A stretch of 64,000 bases of DNA from Pelobacter sp. UBA6093 (GCA_002435955.1 DIWZ01000008.1:1-64000); one strand, 5' to 3'; positions 45,270-53,992 are shown, numbered from the stretch's first letter. The notes: a model not told the origin generated them from the sequence alone. Made by a program: numbers and translations.

Positions 45270-46877
45270 ATGAAAAAACCAGGATTTCTGAGAGGTCGCA
45301 CTTCCTTGATCGTGCGGTGGTGCCTGGGCATTTTCGCCGCTCTGCTGTTGATCGTCATTCTGGCCCCCCTTTTCATCGACAAACCCCTCCGGCGGTACGT
45401 GGAACGGGGCATGAACGAGGCCCTGGCCGGGTACAACGTCCGCATAGGGGATATCTATCTGTTTCCCTTCGGCACCGCCATCATGGTCAATGATCTGGTC
45501 TTGCGCCAGGAGGCCCACCCCGAACCGCCCGTCGCCGCCTTCCCCAGCATTGTCGCCAGCGTTCACTGGCGGGAACTGCTCACCGGCAACCTCGTCTCGA
45601 GCTGGATCCTGGACGAACCGGAACTTCACCTGAACCTGCAGCAGCTGCGGGCCGAGGCCGAGGATGAGACCCCGGTCGAAAAACGGGGCTGGCAGGAGGC
45701 CATCAAGCGTGTTTACCCCATTAAAATCAACCAGGTGCGGATCGACAACGGCAGCCTGACCTACATCGACCAGGACCCGGATCGCCCTCTGAAGCTCACC
45801 AGGGTAAATCTGACCGCCGGCAATATCCGCAATATCCATTCTCCCGAAGAATCCTATCCCTCCCCCTTCCGGATGGAGGCGGAGATTTTCGAAAAGGGCC
45901 ATGGCCTGGTCGAGGGAAAGGCTGATTTCCTGGCCGAGCCGCACCTGGGCGTGGAAGCGCAAATCCGTCTGCGAGACATCCCCCTTGAGCGACTTCTTCC
46001 CGTGACCACCCGGGCCAACGTCCATCTCACCGGCGGAATCCTGGCCGGCGAAGGCCGCGTCGAATACTCGCCCCAGGCCAGGCTCGCCCGTCTCGACGAC
46101 CTGGCCATAGACGGCCTGAAAGTCGATTATGTGCATGTCGCAGCCACCGCCGCGGCGGAAAAACGCCGGGCGCAAAAGGTGAAAAAAGGCCTGGGGGAAG
46201 CCAAGGAGAGTGAATGGCAGTTAAAGGTGGACAACCTGCACCTGACTCGCGGCGCCTTCGGTTTCGTCAACCAGGCGAAATCGCCTTCCTACCGCGTTTC
46301 CCTGAACGACATCGACCTACAGCTAAAAAACCTGTCCAACCGCTTCCGTGCAGGAGAGGCGGAGGCCCGGCTGGAAGGGCGGTTCATGCAGAGCGGCGAC
46401 ACCTTTGCCAGAGCCGCTTTCCAGCCGACAAAGGAAGGCGTCAATCTGGATGTGCTGGTGGCCATCGTAGACACTCGGGTGCCGGAAATGAACGATCTGC
46501 TGCGGGCCTACACGGGGATGGACGTGGTGGGAGGAACCTTTTCCTTCTATTCGGAAGTCAAGGTTCGGGGCCGACAGATCGACGGCTACGCCAAGCCGTT
46601 ATTCAGGGACCTCGACGTCTATGATCCCGTGCAGGAAAGGGGAAAGGGCTTGATCGACAAAATCAAGGAAGGACTGGCGGAGGCCCTCGCCCAAATCCTG
46701 GAAAATCCCCAGGAGAGAATGGCCACCCGGTTCGATCTCTCCGGCACGGTGGAAGACCCCGAAGCCAGCACTTGGCAGATCATCCTGCAATTGATCCGAA
46801 ACGGCTTCTTCAAGGCGATTCTTCCGGGATTCGAAAACCGGGAGGGGGGAAAGGGGGACGGAAACGGCGGAGAGTAA
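45270..46877 (+). CDS. DUF748/AsmA-like envelope protein
   Basis: A 535-residue protein with one N-terminal membrane helix (15-36) and a large periplasmic beta-rich part. The opening RYVERGMNEALAGYNVRIGD and LRQEAHPEPPVAAFPSI are typical of DUF748, related to AsmA-like lipid-transfer bridges. A charged insert (AEKRRAQKVKKGLGEAKE) lies at about 300. The C-terminal part (GTFSFYSEVKVRGRQIDGY) matches the family's conserved end. ATG with GAGGCG ahead. Confidence 0.88.
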   Translation: MKKPGFLRGRTSLIVRWCLGIFAALLLIVILAPLFIDKPLRRYVERGMNEALAGYNVRIGDIYLFPFGTAIMVNDLVLRQEAHPEPPVAAFPSIVASVHWRELLTGNLVSSWILDEPELHLNLQQLRAEAEDETPVEKRGWQEAIKRVYPIKINQVRIDNGSLTYIDQDPDRPLKLTRVNLTAGNIRNIHSPEESYPSPFRMEAEIFEKGHGLVEGKADFLAEPHLGVEAQIRLRDIPLERLLPVTTRANVHLTGGILAGEGRVEYSPQARLARLDDLAIDGLKVDYVHVAATAAAEKRRAQKVKKGLGEAKESEWQLKVDNLHLTRGAFGFVNQAKSPSYRVSLNDIDLQLKNLSNRFRAGEAEARLEGRFMQSGDTFARAAFQPTKEGVNLDVLVAIVDTRVPEMNDLLRAYTGMDVVGGTFSFYSEVKVRGRQIDGYAKPLFRDLDVYDPVQERGKGLIDKIKEGLAEALAQILENPQERMATRFDLSGTVEDPEASTWQIILQLIRNGFFKAILPGFENREGGKGDGNGGE

Positions 46878-47258
46878 ACTGAAAGGCCTTACCGGTTGCA
46901 TCGCTGCCTCAACCACTGCTATGAAAGGGTGCGGGTTGAAGAACAGCGAAGGGTTTCCTCGATGGAGGTATTTAATGGAGCAAAGGAAGTTTCTGGTTAG
47001 GCTCGTCCGTCCGGTTTTCGAGGTCGCGGTGGTTGAGTGCGGTTGTGCGGGGTCGGACCAAGGCAACTTATTGAAGGGTCTAATCTTTTGAAATTGTTTG
47101 GTAGACCGCATGTGTCCAGTTGATCGCTACGATACCTCATTTCAATCTGGTCGCGATAAGAATGCCCGCTTCCTAAAATAAGCGATTCCCACGCACCTGA
47201 GACCACGATCACATCACCTGCCGGAGTTTGACATGTTCCTGCCCTATAAGGATTCCCC
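46878..47258. other. Intergenic region, little visible
   Basis: No gene is seen in 381 bp. GGGGTCGGACC at 47047-47057 repeats the core of the RAYT outer repeat, perhaps by chance. No clear promoter or terminator. Confidence 0.45.
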
Positions 47259-48542
47259 ATGCGACGTTTCGCCAATTTTTATATCGTCCTGTTCTTGATC
47301 GATGCCGGTCTATCGCTGACCGACGAACTCTTGTCAGCGTTCGTTGCACATCTGCCGGCTCTCTCCGCGGCCCGCAATCTCGTCGCCTTTCTGGTGATCG
47401 TTCTTTCCCTGGTGGTTTATTCCCTTCTGGGAATCGATCAGCGGCTGCCGAAACGGGTTTTTCTACCACTAACCCTGTACGCCTTCTGGTGCTCCCTGGC
47501 GCTGTGGCCGCTGTTGGGTATGATCCCCCGAGAATTCCTGGGGTTGACGGCGGCCTTCGGGCAGGTTCTCATCGGCGGCGTCGCCCTGATTGCGCTACGC
47601 AGTTCTTACGGGCGCAACCTGCTGCCCGCGGAGCTTTTTCAGCGGCCGCTGTTCAGCTGGCGCAACACTCTTGTCTTTTCGGCTGTCAACCTGCTGCTGC
47701 TCCCCCTGATGCTGGTCTATTCGTTGATGGCGACGGCCGGCTTCTATCTCGACGAGGCGACCGCCGGTTTTATGCGGGTAAGTCCGGTCGGCATTTACAC
47801 CTCCGAGCGCAGTTATCATTACGATGGCAAGGAGGTGCGCCTGGTGGCGATGATGCATATCGCCCGCAAGGAGTTTTACCAGGAACTGGTCGCTTCGCTG
47901 CCGGCGGAAGGGACGATCATTCTCGCTGAGGGGGTGACCGACCAGGATCGGCTGCTGAAGAGCCGGTTTCATTTCGACAGGCTGGCCAGTCTGGCCGGCC
48001 TCAGTTCCCAGAAGACGATGCACCTCGATGGCAATCTGCTAAAACTGGACGACCTGGAACCGGCGGATGAACGCGCGCGGGATGAGACCAAACCGGATGT
48101 CGTGCGGGCCGACTTGGATATCAATCGCTTCGACCCGCAGACGGTCGAGTTTCTCAACGTCCTCGCCCGTACCCTGTATGGTGACAAACCACTGGCGCAG
48201 GGATTCGCGGCATATTCCGACTGGGTTCAGGTCCATGGAACACCGGAGGTGTTTTCGGGTGTGATGGACGATATTCTCCACAAGCGCAACGAGGTGGTGA
48301 TCGATGCCCTGCAGCGCAGCCTGGATCGCTACAACACCATCGTCGTTCCCTGGGGAGGGATGCACATGCCGGCCATCGAGGCGGCGGTACTGGAGCAGGG
48401 GTTTGCCCCAGGGGATAAAAAGGAGCGGCTGTTGTTCGCCTTCAGCACCATCCCCTTTACCGCTTTGTGGCAAGGGATGTCGGCTCCAGCCGGGCAGGAA
48501 GGCGAGATGCAAGGAACTGAGGGGGCCGGCTCTGCAGAGTGA
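47259..48542 (+). CDS. Multi-pass membrane protein with a TraB/TIKI-like domain
   Basis: A 427-residue protein. Five or so membrane helices fill residues 8-165. The following domain (about 170-410) has VRLVAMMHIARKEFYQEL, TIILAEGVTDQD and a late VVPWGGMHMPAIEAAV. Paired histidine-containing strands at both ends and the acidic EGVTD strand recall the TraB/PrgY/TIKI superfamily of putative metallopeptidases, which I cannot confirm. The C-terminal 20 residues are acidic and low complexity. ATG at 47259, without a strong ribosome site. Confidence 0.7.
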   Translation: MRRFANFYIVLFLIDAGLSLTDELLSAFVAHLPALSAARNLVAFLVIVLSLVVYSLLGIDQRLPKRVFLPLTLYAFWCSLALWPLLGMIPREFLGLTAAFGQVLIGGVALIALRSSYGRNLLPAELFQRPLFSWRNTLVFSAVNLLLLPLMLVYSLMATAGFYLDEATAGFMRVSPVGIYTSERSYHYDGKEVRLVAMMHIARKEFYQELVASLPAEGTIILAEGVTDQDRLLKSRFHFDRLASLAGLSSQKTMHLDGNLLKLDDLEPADERARDETKPDVVRADLDINRFDPQTVEFLNVLARTLYGDKPLAQGFAAYSDWVQVHGTPEVFSGVMDDILHKRNEVVIDALQRSLDRYNTIVVPWGGMHMPAIEAAVLEQGFAPGDKKERLLFAFSTIPFTALWQGMSAPAGQEGEMQGTEGAGSAE

Positions 48543-48679
48543 TATGCGTACCGGGACGGGCAAGAAGCTGAGGGTGAAAGCTCGGGCATGTACTGGGCGC
48601 CGTTGGTGAGACCCTGTGTTGCAACGATTGAATTCATGACCCGCGCTGATGGGAGGGTAAGTCATCATGGAGGGCAAAC

Positions 48680-49027
48680 ATGAGTGAGGGGTTCATTCCG
48701 CCGCATGGCGGCTATCAGAACTTGCTTTCGTACCGCAAGGCGGAGATCGTCTACGACGCCACGGTTTTTTTCTGTGAGCGCTATATTGACCGCTTCAGCC
48801 GCACCCGTGACCAGATGGTTCAGGCTGCCGGCTCGGGGAAACAGAATATTATCGAGGGGAGCATGGCCTCGGGAACCTCCAAGGAGAGCGATATCAAGCT
48901 GACTAACGTGGCCCGCGCCAGCCTGGAAGAGTTGCTTGCCGACTATCGCGACTTTTTGCGAACGGGGGGCTTGCGCCTGTGGGATAAAAGCAGCAAGGAA
49001 GCGGTGTTTGTGCGCAGACTGGGGTGA
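48680..49027 (+). CDS. Four-helix-bundle protein, C-terminally shortened
   Basis: A 115-residue protein similar to the four-helix-bundle (23S rRNA intervening-sequence) family with suffix domain: SYRKAEIVYDATVFF, RTRDQMVQAAGSGKQNIIEG and LTNVARASLEELLADYRDF. Relatives in my memory run on for some 60-80 residues more; here the frame ends at TGA within ACTGGGGT...ACCCCAGT, an 8-bp hairpin. No continuation is seen in other frames, so the tail was probably lost. GAGGGC precedes the ATG. Confidence 0.75.
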   Translation: MSEGFIPPHGGYQNLLSYRKAEIVYDATVFFCERYIDRFSRTRDQMVQAAGSGKQNIIEGSMASGTSKESDIKLTNVARASLEELLADYRDFLRTGGLRLWDKSSKEAVFVRRLG

Positions 49028-49110
49028 GAAAGAAACCCCAGTGACCCTCGACGGGCGCAACGAGTGGTATCTATGGTGGGTCCCTCTGCCTCTGCGTTTT
49101 GCCAGAGAGT

Positions 49111-50274
49111 TTACTGGTACTGGATATAGAGAGGCTGGGGGTTCAATCTGAGCACCTCGGCTGGCGTCATCAACCGATCGCCCTTTTTTGTGTCGTTATG
49201 GAGGAAGAGTTTGAATCCGGCATATTGGACCGGTTCGGCTACTATATAGCTCTTGTATGTATCCCGCTTCAGAGAAGGATTTCCCCAGCCGTCCATATGC
49301 ATGACGATCTGGGTTTCGGGACTCAGTGCGATTTCACGGAAGTTGGTGACGCCGTTGCGGGTGAAGCGGTGCACCGTCAGAACCTTGGGGGGGAGCTTGT
49401 GCTTTTTCACAAGCTCCCGCAAATAACTGGTGACGTAGTTCACTTCCGCAGCATCAAAGGTACCCATTTTTGTCCCCGGCACCGCACGGGTTTTGACCAG
49501 GTTGAACTCCGGGTCGATCCCCAGGTGCACGTCCGGATTTTTCAGTATCCACTCGAAGCGTGGCAGAATCTCGCGGATATCGTCATGTCCGGTTTGAATG
49601 TCGATGAACAAAAGAGCGTTGGCCTCCTTTGCCCAATCATAGACCTGGTTGACGATTTCGTCGGTCATGATCATGCGGTATTTCCCGGCTTTGCCCGGCG
49701 TGACCTGCGCCGTTACCGCGATCAGGTGCAGGGCGGGCTGGACCTGCACGGATGGGTCCGCCGCTTGCCAGATGGCCACTTCCTGCCGCAGTTGATGCAG
49801 CATGTCCTCCTTGGAGGACTTGCCCAGAATCCCCATCCGCCAGGAAAGAGGATTGCCGTAGAAGGCCAGGATGCGCTTTTGAGGCAGGATGGCTCCCGGA
49901 AGGGGCGCAGGGCAGTTTACCGGCCATCCGCTCAGTCGGGCGAACTCGGGGTCTTCTCCGGCCCGGTATTTGATCCTGGGAGCCGGGGCCGATTTGGCGC
50001 TTTGCTCCGCAGCCGGGGTCAAGACAGAGGGGGCGACCTCGTTTGCACTGTTGGATAAGCCAGTGCTGGGAAGGGGAATTTCCTCGGCCGGGTGTTGGTG
50101 CTCCGGATCGATGGCGGCAGGAGTGGTTGCAGGCGCCCGATGACTGGCATTGCGAGTGTTTGGCCAGGACAGGTACCCATTCCGGTACGCCGTCAAGGCG
50201 AGAATAAAAGCGAGCAGGGTGAGCACCAGGGAGACAATAAGCAAATTGGATAGGGTTATGCCTGCGGTTTTCAA
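49111..50274 (-). CDS. Membrane-anchored TIM-barrel-like protein
   Basis: A 387-residue protein with an N-terminal membrane anchor (8-30), a proline/alanine-rich linker (45-100) and an extracytoplasmic domain. Strands RILAFYGNPLS, LHLIAVTA, ALLFIDIQTGHDD, VHLGIDPEFN, VLTVHRFT and QIVMHMDGWG look like a beta/alpha barrel of glycoside-hydrolase type with acidic residues at strand ends. No named family is recognised. TTG start with AGGA ahead. Confidence 0.7.
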   Translation of the reverse strand: MKTAGITLSNLLIVSLVLTLLAFILALTAYRNGYLSWPNTRNASHRAPATTPAAIDPEHQHPAEEIPLPSTGLSNSANEVAPSVLTPAAEQSAKSAPAPRIKYRAGEDPEFARLSGWPVNCPAPLPGAILPQKRILAFYGNPLSWRMGILGKSSKEDMLHQLRQEVAIWQAADPSVQVQPALHLIAVTAQVTPGKAGKYRMIMTDEIVNQVYDWAKEANALLFIDIQTGHDDIREILPRFEWILKNPDVHLGIDPEFNLVKTRAVPGTKMGTFDAAEVNYVTSYLRELVKKHKLPPKVLTVHRFTRNGVTNFREIALSPETQIVMHMDGWGNPSLKRDTYKSYIVAEPVQYAGFKLFLHNDTKKGDRLMTPAEVLRLNPQPLYIQYQ

Positions 50275-50760
50275 AAAAGATTCCTAAAAATGAGGGTAAA
50301 GGCCGGAATAACAGTGGCTTGGAAGCCTCTGTTATTCGGGCGAAAGTTTGACTCGCGAGACCCGATGAATCACCGTATGCAAACTTCGATCCAGGCTCTA
50401 AATCTTTGGGACTGGGCCTGAAAAGCCGAGATGCTTACCATTTCCCTCCTTCCTTACCCATGTAAAATGACCAAATTTGTCAGTTACAGTCTTCCTCTCA
50501 CGGGGCAAGAATTTGAAACCTTAGCCCGACCGGGACCGGCGTGGCAAGGGAAACTGCGAAGGTTGGCACTGGCCTCTATGTTTTTGTCTTCCATTGTACT
50601 GCGCGAATGCGATTTGCGGCAATGAAAGATCCAGGGGATGAACTATTTCATGCTGGCAAGCGAGAATCTGAAGATTTTTCTTCATCACACTTTAAAAAAA
50701 TATTAAATTAGATAAAAATTTTATGGAATGCACAATCTAACTAGTGTTGGAGGGAAAAAT
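50275..50760. other. Intergenic region upstream of the rhombotail gene
   Basis: No gene is seen in 486 bp. A strong stem (50303-50340) lies near the TTG gene. The AT-rich stretch 50690-50740 may hold the promoter of the rhombotail-rhombosortase operon. Confidence 0.5.
50303..50340. other. Hairpin with 16-bp arms
   Basis: CCgGAATAACAGtGGC and GCCtCTGTTATTCgGG pair at 14 of 16 positions around TTGGAA. No T-run follows on either strand, so a regulatory hairpin is as likely as a terminator. Confidence 0.5.
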
Positions 50761-51609
50761 ATGCGCGTAACGTCTATCGTTGTTTCCTTGATCTTGAGCG
50801 CTCTGCTCATCTCCACGCTGGCGGCCTGCGTCAGATTCACCGACAAAGCACGCAGCCGCTACGCCAGCAGTGTCGTCGATTACCTTTATCCCCAAAAAGA
50901 GGTTGCGGAAATTCCCTCCATCCCCCAGCTGTCCTTGCCGCTGCGGGTCGGCGTTGCCTTTGTGCCGGAATCCTCTCGCATGTCCCGTCCTGACAGTCTG
51001 TCCGAAAAGGACAAGCTGGACCTCATGCAGCGCATCTCCGCCGAATTCCGGAGCCTGCCATTTGTCAAGGACATCGAGCTTATCCCTTCGGCCTATCTCA
51101 TGCCGGGCGGCAGTTTTACCAATCTGGACCAGATAAGGACGATGTACGGGGTCGACGTCATGGCGCTGCTCTCCTTCGACCAGGTGCAGCATACCGACGA
51201 AGGGCTGTTGTCCCTGTCTTACTGGACCATTGTTGGCGCCTATGTCATCCGGGGCGAAAAAAATGACACCAGCACCATGATGGATGCGGCGGTGTACGAT
51301 ATCGCCAGCAGGAAGATGCTGTTTCGGGCGCCGGGCACCAGCCACGTCAAGGGCTCGGCGACCCTGGTGAATCTACCGGAGCAGTTGCGAGCGGATTCGG
51401 CGGAAGGCTTCAGTTTGGCCGCCGACAACCTGGTGGTGAACCTGAATGGTGAGCTGCAGCGGTTTCAGGCGAAGGTGAAAGAACAGCCGGAAGAGTATGT
51501 AGTGCGCCACAAAGCGGGCTATACCGGTGGCGGAAGCCTGGGCGGCACCTTTGCCCTGGCGCTTCTTGGACTGGGGGGATTGGCCCTGTGGCGCAACAAA
51601 AAGGGATGA
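50761..51609 (+). CDS. Rhombotail lipoprotein with GlyGly-CTERM tail
   Basis: A 282-residue exported lipoprotein. The signal peptide ends in the lipobox LAAC (Cys at about 24). The body (SLPLRVGVAFVPESS, TMYGVDVMALLSFDQVQ, DAAVYDIASRKMLFRAPG) matches the rhombotail lipoprotein family. The C-terminus has the sorting signal: GGGSLGG, a hydrophobic helix (TFALALLGLGGLAL) and a basic end WRNKKG, i.e. GlyGly-CTERM. The next gene encodes the expected cleaving enzyme. GGAGGG precedes the ATG; the frame upstream to 50728 is rejected. Confidence 0.88.
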   Translation: MRVTSIVVSLILSALLISTLAACVRFTDKARSRYASSVVDYLYPQKEVAEIPSIPQLSLPLRVGVAFVPESSRMSRPDSLSEKDKLDLMQRISAEFRSLPFVKDIELIPSAYLMPGGSFTNLDQIRTMYGVDVMALLSFDQVQHTDEGLLSLSYWTIVGAYVIRGEKNDTSTMMDAAVYDIASRKMLFRAPGTSHVKGSATLVNLPEQLRADSAEGFSLAADNLVVNLNGELQRFQAKVKEQPEEYVVRHKAGYTGGGSLGGTFALALLGLGGLALWRNKKG

Positions 51610-52205
51610 GATTGCGCCTCCCGACCCTGACCCTGTCCCTCGTCGGAATGGCGCTGCTCGTCTACCCAATCCCGTCACTGAGCGAACTTCTGGTGTATGA
51701 CCGACAGGCGATCCTGGCAGGTCAATGGTGGCGCGTCGGAACCGCCCCTCTGGTGCATTTCTCGTTCAGCCACCTGGGGTGGGATTTGCTCGTTTTCGGT
51801 GCCGCGGGGTGGGCGATCGAAACCGCCCGCTACCGAAAATTCTGGCTTGTGTGCGCGATTGCGGCCGTCGGGCCTGGCTTGCTTTATCTTCTGACTGCGC
51901 CGCAGTTGGCAGTTTATGGCGGGCTCTCCGGACTGGCCACCGGCGCGGTGGCCTACCTGTGTCTCTGTGCGATTTGCACTGGGGGAAAAAGCAGTCCGAT
52001 TTGGCTGGTCATCCTGGTGCTGATGGGGATAAAAATTCTGGCTGAAGCTGTCGGGGATGAGGCAATTTTCGTGCGGGCAGGCGGCATCCCGTTTCGGGTG
52101 CTCCCTTTGGTACACCTCGTGGGCGTTTTGGGCGCGGTAGTCGCCAGGCTTTGCAGTTTCTTTTCCTCCAACCAATCACCCGGGAGCCTGTCGGACTATC
52201 CATGA
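51588..52205 (+). CDS. rrtA: Rhombosortase, rhomboid-family sorting protease
   Basis: A 205-residue intramembrane protease of about six helices. GQWWRVGTAPLVHFSFSHLG is the typical first motif, YGGLSGLATGA holds the catalytic serine (GLSG), and the catalytic histidine is in PLVHLVGVLG. Its gene overlaps the rhombotail gene: either GTG 51588 (GGGGGGA ahead) or ATG 51606 (ATGA overlap) starts it. It would cleave the GlyGly-CTERM tail of its neighbour and of other substrates. Confidence 0.9.
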   Translation: MAQQKGMRLRLPTLTLSLVGMALLVYPIPSLSELLVYDRQAILAGQWWRVGTAPLVHFSFSHLGWDLLVFGAAGWAIETARYRKFWLVCAIAAVGPGLLYLLTAPQLAVYGGLSGLATGAVAYLCLCAICTGGKSSPIWLVILVLMGIKILAEAVGDEAIFVRAGGIPFRVLPLVHLVGVLGAVVARLCSFFSSNQSPGSLSDYP

Positions 52206-52239
52206 GCCGGCTGCAAATTCGGCCCGGATAGTCCGACAG
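52189..52239. terminator. Perfect 14-bp inverted repeat at the rhombosortase end
   Basis: CTGTCGGACTATCC and GGATAGTCCGACAG are perfect inverse arms around a 23-bp spacer with its own GCCGG/CCGGC-like pairing. The last codons of the rhombosortase lie in the left arm. No T-run follows directly, so it may be a repeat element or a weak terminator. Confidence 0.65.
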
Positions 52240-52261
52240 CCTCTTGGGCGGATTTTTGGAC

Positions 52262-52292
52262 GGGGTCTACCACAGGATTTAGCAGGTGGCGG
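52262..52292. repeat. 31-bp dispersed repeat, copy 2
   Basis: It differs from 44937-44967 by one base. It lies right after the rhombosortase palindrome. Confidence 0.65.
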
Positions 52293-52453
52293 GCTTAGGC
52301 CGGGTCTCATTGCTGGTGAAGTTGAACCAACCATGAAAGATGCCAGTCGATCGATTGAGAGGCATCCAGAGTATGTTATACACATTTTGCGGCGTGCCGT
52401 CATAAAATATCACGAAAAACCAACCTTTCGATTGAGATGCTGCAGGAGGGATC

Positions 52454-53464
52454 ATGACTGGTAAAGATTATAAAATTGTTACTCGGGGAGAAGTCCATCC
52501 AGGATTTAATCGTAGCGATGTTGAAGCCAATCTTCGTAAACTTTGCAACTTTAAAGAGGAGCTTATTCAACAAATCTTTTCGGGGAAACCATTTGTTTTT
52601 AAGTCTAAGCTGGATCTTGCCACGGCAACAAAATATAAAAACGCCCTGGACAAGACTGGGCTCGTCTGTCGCATTTCCCAACCTGAACCAATTTCCGGTA
52701 ATGCTGATTCAGCTCAACCCAAACCAAAGCCCAAGGTTGTCACTTGCCCCAAATGCCGGACTGAGCAGGAAGAGGGGATCTGCTGTGTCGCATGCCAGGT
52801 GGTCATGAGCAAATACACTCAGAGGCCCCCGGTTCAGAGGTACTCCGATTATGTCGCTCCAGAACAGTTTTGTGTAAAGGAAAAAGAATCCGGGGGCTTT
52901 CCGTTTTTCAAGGTCGTTGTGGGAATTCTGGTTGTTTTAAGCCTGGGTGTCGGCGTCCATGTGTTAAAGCCGTTCGCTTCAGCTAAAGGAGAGCTGAGTA
53001 GTGAGGGTGGGCGTTACGAGAACCACCACTACGGGTTCGCCCTCTCATTCCCCGACACCTGGAACACGTACACCGTTGAGGACGCGATCCAGTGCCCGAC
53101 CATCCGCCGTGAATATGCTGATGCCTACCTCCTGCTGATTAGCCCGACGAACCCTGATCATTGCATGATGGTGGTCAATATTTCCGGGGTCACACTCGAT
53201 GCCTTCGAGCAGATGGGTTGGGAAGGTTTGGTTGAGTCGACCAACAAGCGACACCCGATTTCCTACCAGAGTGTCGACGATATCAACGGACTTACGGTCT
53301 ACCGATTAGGTTATGAGATTGCCAGTTCCTACCGGGAAGACACCTACTTCGAAGCAAATGGCACCTTGATCCAAATATATTTCTATGTGAAGAAGTCTTT
53401 TGACACTGAGCAACTGGCTGCTGAAATGCGTAGCCTTCTTGATGATAGCCTGAGTGCGATTTGA
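52454..53464 (+). CDS. Zinc-ribbon membrane protein with periplasmic beta domain
   Basis: A 336-residue protein in four parts. Residues 1-75 (YKIVTRGEVHPGFNRSDVEA) are an unrecognised domain seen at the start of similar zinc-ribbon proteins. A zinc ribbon (CPKCRTEQ and CVAC) follows near 100, a membrane helix near 155-172, and a C-terminal domain (YGFALSFPDTW, YLLLISPTN, MMVVNISG) of PsbP/DUF1795-like type. Function unknown. GGAGGGATC precedes the start. Confidence 0.75.
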   Translation: MTGKDYKIVTRGEVHPGFNRSDVEANLRKLCNFKEELIQQIFSGKPFVFKSKLDLATATKYKNALDKTGLVCRISQPEPISGNADSAQPKPKPKVVTCPKCRTEQEEGICCVACQVVMSKYTQRPPVQRYSDYVAPEQFCVKEKESGGFPFFKVVVGILVVLSLGVGVHVLKPFASAKGELSSEGGRYENHHYGFALSFPDTWNTYTVEDAIQCPTIRREYADAYLLLISPTNPDHCMMVVNISGVTLDAFEQMGWEGLVESTNKRHPISYQSVDDINGLTVYRLGYEIASSYREDTYFEANGTLIQIYFYVKKSFDTEQLAAEMRSLLDDSLSAI

Positions 53465-53518
53465 TGAGGGACTGTAGGATGTGGTGAAATTGGCCTGCGA
53501 AGATTGTCGGCAAACTGG

Positions 53519-53543
53519 AAAAAGGGGCAATGAGCGGCCCCTT
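53519..53543. terminator. Bidirectional terminator between convergent genes
   Basis: AAGGGGC and GCCCCTT pair around AATGAGCG with A and T runs outside. On the minus strand it lies about 50 nt past the TAA of the selenoprotein reading frame, which fits that frame being the full gene. Confidence 0.75.
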
Positions 53544-53595
53544 GTTTCCACCTCTTTTATTCCTGTTAGGTACGATTTAGGCCAGCAGGGACGCT

Positions 53596-53919
53596 TTACT
53601 CCAGGGGATACCCGGCCTTTTTCCAGGCTTCGACTCCTCCCTCGAGAGCTTCGGTGTTCCTGTAGCCTTGCTTCATAAGTTCGACTGCCCGACCGGCAGA
53701 GGTGTTTTCATCGGGTCAGTTGCAGTAAAAGATAATTTCCTGCTCCTTTTGAATGTCGAGCAGCCTGTTCAGGAAATGATGCAGCGATTCGGCTCCCTGG
53801 AGATGCACCGACTGGAACTTTTCATCTGACTCGTAACCGCATACCAGAATCGCCTTGCCCGAATTCATTCTGCGGCGTGTCTCCATTGGCGAGACGCGTG
53901 TTACCTCTGACTTTTGCAT
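53596..53919 (-). CDS. Rhodanese-like selenoprotein (UGA read as selenocysteine)
   Basis: Read through the in-frame TGA at 53716-53718, this is a complete single-domain rhodanese of 107 residues: VSPMETRRRM, AILVCGYE, then IIFYCN-Sec-PDENTSAGRA, then LEGGVEAWKKAGYPLE and TAA. The usual form of this loop is YCxCP(N/D)E, so selenocysteine (residue 68) stands where relatives have cysteine. Without read-through the protein would lose its last 39 residues, including part of the active-site loop. A SECIS-like hairpin follows the UGA. GGAGGTTCATT ahead of the ATG is strong. It lies 73 bp after cydB on the same strand. Confidence 0.82.
53685..53699 (-). promoter_or_regulatory. SECIS-like hairpin after the UGA codon
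   Basis: On the minus strand CUGCC and GGCAG form a 5-bp stem with apical loop GGUCG, 16 nt after the UGA. Bacterial SECIS elements bind SelB through a GGU-bearing apical loop at about this distance (compare E. coli fdhF). The stem is short and folding was done by eye. Confidence 0.7.
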
Positions 53920-53992
53920 AATGAACCTCCGTGAAAAATGTTTCTGGATTGCTCGTTAACCTCTTTTCAGCTTGGGCGGCTCCCGCCGCGCA

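Noticed and set aside
47047..47057. GGGGTCGGACC as a second RAYT element end
   Set aside because: Only 11 bp match, with no partner inverted copy or transposase gene nearby; likely chance or an old scar.
49012..49110. TGA of the four-helix-bundle gene considered as selenocysteine
   Set aside because: The frame after TGA has no resemblance to the family tail, and the hairpin there lies on the codon itself, not downstream as a SECIS needs.
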